30,724 nt of DNA from JBDTNK01 sp039933775 (GTDB lineage: Bacteria; Chloroflexota; Limnocylindria; QHBO01): contig JBDTNK010000023.1 in assembly GCA_039933775.1 (NCBI GenBank), forward strand, positions 1 through 30,724, read 5' to 3'. Position 1 is the stretch's first letter. Each line of letters starts with the position of its first letter. Of the stretch, positions 26,207 through 30,724 are shown piece after piece. A model generated the notes under the pieces. It did no database searches. It was not told the origin of the DNA and saw only the letters and a list, made by a program, of their open reading frames with translations. The translations under genes and the position numbers were made by a program.

Positions 26207-28480
26207 CTACTCCTCTGGCATCTGTTGCCGCTCAGCACGTGAAAGCTTCGACGGCCACCAGATGGTTCGCCCGATGTCGTACGTGAGCGCCGGGACGAGC
26301 AGGGAACGCACCACGAACGTGTCGAGCAATACCCCGAAGGCGACGATGAAGGCGACCTGCATCAGGAAGAGGATGGGGATCACTGCCAAGGCCGCGAACG
26401 TCGCGGCGAGGACGAGACCGGCGGAGGTGATCACACCGCCCGTGATCACGAGTCCGCGAATGATGCCTTCGCGGGTCCCATGCCGGCTCGATTCCTCGCG
26501 CACCCGGCTCATCAGGAAGATGTTGTAATCGATGCCGAGCGCCACCAGGAAGATGAAACCGAACAGCGGCACCGCGGGATCTGCGCCCGGGAATTGAGCG
26601 ATGCCATTGAACACGAGTGCCGCGACGCCGAGTGTTGTGCCGAACGAGAGCACCGTGCCGAGCACGAGCAACACGGGCGCCACGACGGACCGCAGGAGCA
26701 GCATCAGGATGACGAGGATCACGCCCAGCACCAGCGGGATGATGAGGTTCCGGTCATGGATCGATGCGTCATTCGTATCAATTGCGGTGGCCGTGACGCC
26801 GCCGACCAGAACGCCCGGCGCCACGAGGTCCAGTTCGCCGCGAAGTTGGCGGACCGTGTCGGCGGCGGCGTCTGAGTCGGCCGCATCGACCAGCGTGCCC
26901 TGCAGCAGCACCTCGCCACGCACCACGGTGGGTTCCGGGGTCGGCGTCCCGGGAGGCCCGAACGCCACGATGCCGTCCTCGGTGACAGTTGCGGAGCCGC
27001 TTGGTGAATCAGCGGAGCGGACAGTGACAGCGACAATGCCCTCGTGAGCCAGCAGCGTGTCGGCGCTCTCCTGCAGCGCGGCCTCGGGAACGACTACGAG
27101 GACCGGTCTGCCAGAACCGGCCGGAAAGTGCTCCCCCAGCACCGCCTGGCCGTCGCGCGCCTCCGACGCACCCAGCACCAGGTCCGACTGCGGCACGCCT
27201 ATCGCGTTCAGCTGCGTTGTCCCGAGGGCGCCGAGGAGCAGGATGACGGTGGTCGCGGTCCAGATCATGCGTGGCCGGCGACGGATCTGATTCGCGAGTC
27301 GCAGCCACACGCCCTGCGACGGCATGCCGCGCTCGGCGGCAACCACGTCGGGTTCGAATTTCGGCCGCCGTGGCCAGAACGCCGCCCGGCCGAAGGCGAA
27401 GAGCACGGCGGGCAGCAGGGTGAGCGCCGCAAGCATGGCGAAGATGATGCCAATGGACGCCACCGGCCCAAGCGTGCTGTTCGACTTGAGATCGCTCAAC
27501 AGCAGGCACAGCAGTCCCGCGATGACCGTGCCGCCGGAGGCGATGATGGGCTCGAACGATGCGCGGATGGCTCGGCTGCTGGCAACCCATGTATCCGTGT
27601 TGACGCGCAGCTCCTCGCGATAACGTGAGACGTAGAGCAATGAGTAGTCGGTCGCCGCACCGATCACCAGGATGAACAGGATTCCCTGTGTCTGGCCGCT
27701 CAGCGGCAGGATTTCGGCCTTCGCGAGCCACCACGCGCTGAGAAGTGCGACGCAGAGCGCAAACAGGGCGGTCGCAAGCACCGCGACCGGGAGGAGAAGG
27801 GACCGATAGACGCCGATCAGGATGACAAAGACGGCGAGGAGCGCGACGCCGAGGAGGAGGCCGGCGATGCCGGCGACGGCGGCGACCAGGTCGGCCGCGA
27901 ACCCGGCCGGCCCGGTGACATGCACGGACACGCCAGCCGGCGTCGATCCACGCAGCGAGTCGCCGATCAGGCTCACCACATCGCCGAGCCCCGAATCGGA
28001 CCGAATCGGGACGAACGCCTGCGCTGCCAGCCCGTCTTCCGACAGGATGGCAGGGGAGATCTGCTCTTCCACGCCGGCGATGCCGGGAAGCGCAGCGAGA
28101 GAACCAGAGATGTCGCGCAGCTGGTCCTCGGTCAGGAGGCGGTCGCTCGCGAAGACGATGATCGCGGGAATCGCCTCAGACTCGCTGAACGCTCCGAGCA
28201 GCCGCTGCACCCGCGTGGCGTCGGCCGACTCGGGCAGGTAGCTCGTCGGATCGTTCGACGACACCTCCTCGACCCTGCCGAAATACGGGCCACCCACCGC
28301 CGCTCCAGCCAACCAAGCGACGATCAGCAGTGCGGGCAGGAGGATTCGGACCCACTTCGGAACTCGGCTGCGGGCGGCGACCTCTGCGTGGTCGGCATCG
28401 GAGCGATCCAGTTGGTTGTCGGTCACGAACGCCGCCTCCGGACCGGGATGCGCAGGAGCCGCCGTCGAATTGTCATCCAC
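26207..28480 (-). CDS. MMPL/RND-superfamily membrane transporter
   Basis: 757 residues with the duplicated MMPL plan: one helix near 44-64, a large extracellular loop, about five helices, then a second copy beginning near residue 405 with its own loop and five helices. The two family motifs for proton relay are GAATDYSLLYVSRYREE (Asp278) and ALGIDYNIFLMSRVREE (near 647-663). Family members export lipids, drugs or siderophores using proton force; the substrate here cannot be told. GTG at 28480 is preceded by GGAG four bases away. It is inserted, on the opposite strand, between the glgE cluster and vapBC-glgX, and its base use looks slightly less GC-biased at the third position than the neighbours, so acquisition is possible. 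Confidence 0.93.
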   Translation of the reverse strand: MDDNSTAAPAHPGPEAAFVTDNQLDRSDADHAEVAARSRVPKWVRILLPALLIVAWLAGAAVGGPYFGRVEEVSSNDPTSYLPESADATRVQRLLGAFSESEAIPAIIVFASDRLLTEDQLRDISGSLAALPGIAGVEEQISPAILSEDGLAAQAFVPIRSDSGLGDVVSLIGDSLRGSTPAGVSVHVTGPAGFAADLVAAVAGIAGLLLGVALLAVFVILIGVYRSLLLPVAVLATALFALCVALLSAWWLAKAEILPLSGQTQGILFILVIGAATDYSLLYVSRYREELRVNTDTWVASSRAIRASFEPIIASGGTVIAGLLCLLLSDLKSNSTLGPVASIGIIFAMLAALTLLPAVLFAFGRAAFWPRRPKFEPDVVAAERGMPSQGVWLRLANQIRRRPRMIWTATTVILLLGALGTTQLNAIGVPQSDLVLGASEARDGQAVLGEHFPAGSGRPVLVVVPEAALQESADTLLAHEGIVAVTVRSADSPSGSATVTEDGIVAFGPPGTPTPEPTVVRGEVLLQGTLVDAADSDAAADTVRQLRGELDLVAPGVLVGGVTATAIDTNDASIHDRNLIIPLVLGVILVILMLLLRSVVAPVLLVLGTVLSFGTTLGVAALVFNGIAQFPGADPAVPLFGFIFLVALGIDYNIFLMSRVREESSRHGTREGIIRGLVITGGVITSAGLVLAATFAALAVIPILFLMQVAFIVAFGVLLDTFVVRSLLVPALTYDIGRTIWWPSKLSRAERQQMPEE

Positions 28481-28822
28481 GAATCTCCGTCATCAGCGCT
28501 CTCACTTCGTCCCGCCAGCGCGACCGCTACCGAGGGAGGAGGCCGAATGCGCATCGGTCGCGGTCCGCAGAGGACTGCATCGCCCATGGTAGGCATGTCG
28601 TGTGCCTTGTAGCGTTACCACCGGATCGTGGGTCAGAGGTTGTTGCGGTTAGTTGTTGGAGACGCTCGCGCTGCCCGAGGTCTGAACGTTCACCACTGCC
28701 CCGCCGAAGACCGTGGCGACGGCACCGCCAGATGCGGCGCCGGTCAGGCCGGGCCCCCCGCACGCCTGGAGCGGGACGGACTGCCGTACGCATCATGATG
28801 CCTGCATGATAGGCTTCATGAC
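28481..28822. other. Divergent intergenic region between MMPL gene and vapB
   Basis: 342 bases with no gene I can support. On the - strand a frame of about 46 codons ends at a TAA (28649-28651) and reads QACGGPGLTGAASGGAVATV and further to VNVQTSGSASVSNN. It has plausible codon use but no start codon before an upstream stop, so it may be the tail of a lost gene. The right end holds the vapB promoter and repeats. No terminator or RNA gene is seen. Confidence 0.5.
28794..28822 (+). promoter_or_regulatory. vapB promoter with CATGA repeat array (probable operator)
   Basis: CATGAT at 28794 and 28805 and CATGAC at 28817 are spaced by 11 and 12 bases, about one helical turn. The -10 box TAGGCT (28810-28815) lies between the second and third copies, is flanked by CATGA and TCATG, and is seven bases before the vapB ATG. 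Ribbon-helix-helix antitoxins often bind such helically phased repeats to repress their own promoter. The repeats are seen; the binding is inferred. Confidence 0.55.
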
Positions 28823-29071
28823 ATGTCGCAACGCACCACGCTGACCCTCGAGGACGACGTGATGGTGCGTCTGAAGGAGACGGCGCGCCGTACCGGGCGC
28901 CCGCTGAAGTCCGTCGTCAACGATGCGATACGCGCCGGCCTGGACCCGAAGCTGTCCCGCCGCACCGCGCCGTTCCGCGTGCGAGCGCGCAAGCTTGGCC
29001 TGCGGCCGGGCATCGACCTCGATGATATCGAGGGGCTGCTCGAACGCATCGAGGGTGCCGAGCACCGGTGA
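28823..29071 (+). CDS. vapB: VapB-type ribbon-helix-helix antitoxin
   Basis: 82 residues. The N-terminus MSQRTTLTLEDDVMVRLKET is a strand followed by helix, and GRPLKSVVNDAIRAGL is the second helix: a ribbon-helix-helix DNA-binding fold. The C-terminal LRPGIDLDDIEGLLERIEG is the usual toxin-binding tail. It would neutralise the PIN toxin downstream and repress the operon. The stop overlaps the GTG of vapC (GTGA). The ATG at 28823 is chosen because of the leaderless -10 box seven bases before it. Confidence 0.9.
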   Translation: MSQRTTLTLEDDVMVRLKETARRTGRPLKSVVNDAIRAGLDPKLSRRTAPFRVRARKLGLRPGIDLDDIEGLLERIEGAEHR

Positions 29072-29499
29072 TCCTGGTCGACGCCAACCTGCTGCTCTAC
29101 GCCTACGACTCGACGAGCCCGAGCCATGAGGTGGCCAAGGCATGGCTGGAAGCGACCCTGTCCGGTGACGAAGAAGTGCGCATTCCGCTCACCTCCGCGT
29201 TGGCCTTCATCCGCATCGGCAGCAACCCGGTCGTCTTTCGGCAGCCGATGAGCGTCGCCACCGCCGTGGGGATCGTGGCCGAGTGGCTCGATCGCCCGGG
29301 CGTAAGCCTGGCGTTGCCGGCCGCCGGGCACTGGACGCGGCTCGCGAAGGTGGCAACCGAAGGCCAGGCGCGCGGGCCACTCGTGACCGACGCCCATCTC
29401 GCGGTCCTTGCACAGGAGCACGGTGCGGTGCTCTGCACCACCGACCGCGACTTCGCCCGGTTCGCGGGCCTCCGCATCAACAACCCGCTGACCTCGTGA
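29068..29499 (+). CDS. vapC: VapC-type PIN-domain ribonuclease toxin
   Basis: 143 residues. PIN domain landmarks: ILVDANLLLYAYD at the N-terminus (first acidic residue Asp4), a central TSALAFIRIGSNPVVF, LVTDAHLAVLAQEHGA and CTTDRDFARFAGLRINNPL. The acidic metal-binding residues of the C-terminal half (VTDAH and TDRDF) are intact. In this subgroup the position often holding Glu is within LAFIR, which appears normal for the group as I recall it. VapC toxins cut specific RNAs. It overlaps vapB at its start and glgX at its end, each by four bases (GTGA). Confidence 0.92.
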   Translation: MILVDANLLLYAYDSTSPSHEVAKAWLEATLSGDEEVRIPLTSALAFIRIGSNPVVFRQPMSVATAVGIVAEWLDRPGVSLALPAAGHWTRLAKVATEGQARGPLVTDAHLAVLAQEHGAVLCTTDRDFARFAGLRINNPLTS

Positions 29500-30724
29500 C
29501 GATCCGGGTCTGGCGCGGCAACCCGTACCCGCTGGGCGCCACGTGGGACGGCGCCGGGGTGAACTTCGCGCTCTTTTCCGAGAACGCCACGAAGGTCGAG
29601 CTCTGCCTCTTCGACGCCGACGGTGGCGATGAGCAGCGGGTGACGATGATCGAGCAGACCGACCTGGTGTGGCACTGCTACCTGCCCGATGCGCGACCCG
29701 GGCAGCGCTATGGCTACCGGGTGCACGGGCCGTACGAGCCGCGCAGCGGCCATCGGTTCAATGCCAACAAGCTGCTCATCGATCCGTATGCCAAGCGCAT
29801 CGACGGGCCCATCCGCTGGAGCGACGCGGTCTTCGGCTACGAGGTCGGGCAGGACGATCTCGTGATGGATACGCGCGACTCGGCGCCGAGCATCCCCAAA
29901 TCGGTCGTCGTCAACCATGCCTTCGTGTGGGGCGACGACATGCTGCTCAAGACGCCGTGGGACCGCACGCTCATCTACGAGGTCCACGTCAAGGGCTTCA
30001 CGCAGCTGCATCCCGATGTACCCGACGGTCTGCGCGGCACGTACGCGGGGCTTGGCTCGTTCCCGGCGCTCGACTACCTCACCGAGCTCGGCATCACCGC
30101 GGTCGAGCTGCTGCCGGTGCACCACCACGTCGACGATAAGCACCTGGTGGACCGCGGGCTGAGCAACTACTGGGGCTATAACAGCATCGGCTTCTTCGCG
30201 CCCGACAGCCGCTACTCGGCCACCGGAGAGCCGGTGAGCGAGTTCAAGACCATGGTCAAGCGGCTGCACGACGCGGGGATCGAGGTGATCCTGGACGTCG
30301 TCTACAACCACACCGGCGAGGGCAACCACCTCGGGCCGACGCTCAGCTTCCGCGGCGTCGACAACGCGGCCTACTACCGCTTGGGCGGCGAGGGGTTCCG
30401 CCACTACGTCGACTACACCGGCACCGGCAACACGCTGAACGCCACCCATCCGCGCGTCCTGCAGCTGGTGATGGACTCGCTGCGCTACTGGGTCAACGAG
30501 ATGCACGTCGACGGCTTTCGCTTCGACCTGGCATCGGCCCTGGCGCGCGAGCTGCACGACGTCGACAAGCTGGGCAGCTTCTTCGACATCATTCATCAGG
30601 ACCCGGTCATCTCGCAGGTCAAGCTCATCGCCGAGCCGTGGGACGTGGGCGAGGGCGGCTACCAGGTCGGCAACTTCCCGGTCGGCTGGGCCGAGTGGAA
30701 CGGCAAGTACCGCGACAGCGTGCG
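29496..30724 (+). CDS. glgX: Glycogen debranching enzyme GlgX/TreX (cut by window end)
   Basis: At least 409 residues; the C-terminus is outside the window. It hydrolyses alpha-1,6 branches of glycogen-like glucans. A CBM48 domain (about 8-100: YPLGATWDGAGVNFALFSEN, GQRYGYRVHGPY, FNANKLLIDPYAK) precedes the GH13 barrel: YEVHVKGFTQLHP (161-173), ELLPVHHHVDD, NYWGYNSIGFFAPDSRY (224-240), LDVVYNHTGEGN (266-277), nucleophile Asp344 in GFRFDLASALARE and acid Glu380 in LIAEPWDVGEGGYQVGNFP. The GTG at 29496 overlaps the vapC stop, and the next residues TIRVWRGNPYPLGATW match the family N-terminus, so the start is firm. It complements the glgE cluster upstream by trimming the polymer that GlgE extends. 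Confidence 0.95.
   Translation, partial: MTIRVWRGNPYPLGATWDGAGVNFALFSENATKVELCLFDADGGDEQRVTMIEQTDLVWHCYLPDARPGQRYGYRVHGPYEPRSGHRFNANKLLIDPYAKRIDGPIRWSDAVFGYEVGQDDLVMDTRDSAPSIPKSVVVNHAFVWGDDMLLKTPWDRTLIYEVHVKGFTQLHPDVPDGLRGTYAGLGSFPALDYLTELGITAVELLPVHHHVDDKHLVDRGLSNYWGYNSIGFFAPDSRYSATGEPVSEFKTMVKRLHDAGIEVILDVVYNHTGEGNHLGPTLSFRGVDNAAYYRLGGEGFRHYVDYTGTGNTLNATHPRVLQLVMDSLRYWVNEMHVDGFRFDLASALARELHDVDKLGSFFDIIHQDPVISQVKLIAEPWDVGEGGYQVGNFPVGWAEWNGKYRDSV

Overview
The window is very GC-rich, gene-dense bacterial chromosome. Genes mostly touch or overlap by 1-4 bases (ATGA, GTGA, TGATG), GTG starts are common, and many genes have a TAnnnT -10 box only 6-8 bases before the start codon with no ribosome binding site, which is the layout of leaderless transcripts. 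Gene content is a small-type PurL with separate PurS and PurQ, an iron-sulfur type PurF, the GlgE trehalose-to-glucan route, several zinc-ribbon membrane proteins and a CPBP protease. This fits a high-GC Chloroflexota lineage (for example relatives of Limnocylindria/Ellin6529) or possibly an actinobacterium. That assignment is inference; no rRNA or other marker gene is present.

Region 1 (1-9415, + strand): the 3' end of an IS110-family transposase, then a purine cluster: purB, a six-helix membrane protein, mgtC/sapB, purC, purS, purQ, two zinc-ribbon membrane proteins and purL. Region 2 (9478-12308, - strand): a two-gene operon of a GGDEF/HD-GYP cyclic-di-GMP enzyme and a secreted, C-terminally anchored protein. 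It splits the purine cluster. Region 3 (12309-18388): a 503-base intergenic region, purF, purM, a small opposite-strand membrane protein, purN, a third zinc-ribbon membrane protein and a CPBP intramembrane protease. Together the pur genes cover PRPP to phosphoribosylamine (PurF), GAR to FGAR (PurN), FGAM (PurLQS), AIR (PurM), SAICAR (PurC) and both lyase steps (PurB). purD, purE/K, purH and purA are not in the window.

Region 4 (18436-19595): a RadC-like JAMM protein and a BrnT-type toxin with a short overlapping putative antitoxin. Region 5 (19652-30724): carbohydrate metabolism. A lipoprotein aldose sugar dehydrogenase is divergent from glgE-treS-mak, which convert trehalose to maltose, maltose-1-phosphate and then alpha-1,4-glucan. 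An opposite-strand MMPL/RND exporter follows, then vapB-vapC and a glycogen debranching enzyme (glgX) cut by the window end. vapB, vapC and glgX are chained by 4-base overlaps.

I see no tRNA, rRNA, CRISPR array, phage or obvious defence cluster. The best candidates for something undescribed are the membrane/zinc-ribbon proteins embedded in the purine cluster, the recurrent leaderless promoter signature, and the vapBC-glgX coupled operon with its CATGA repeat array.
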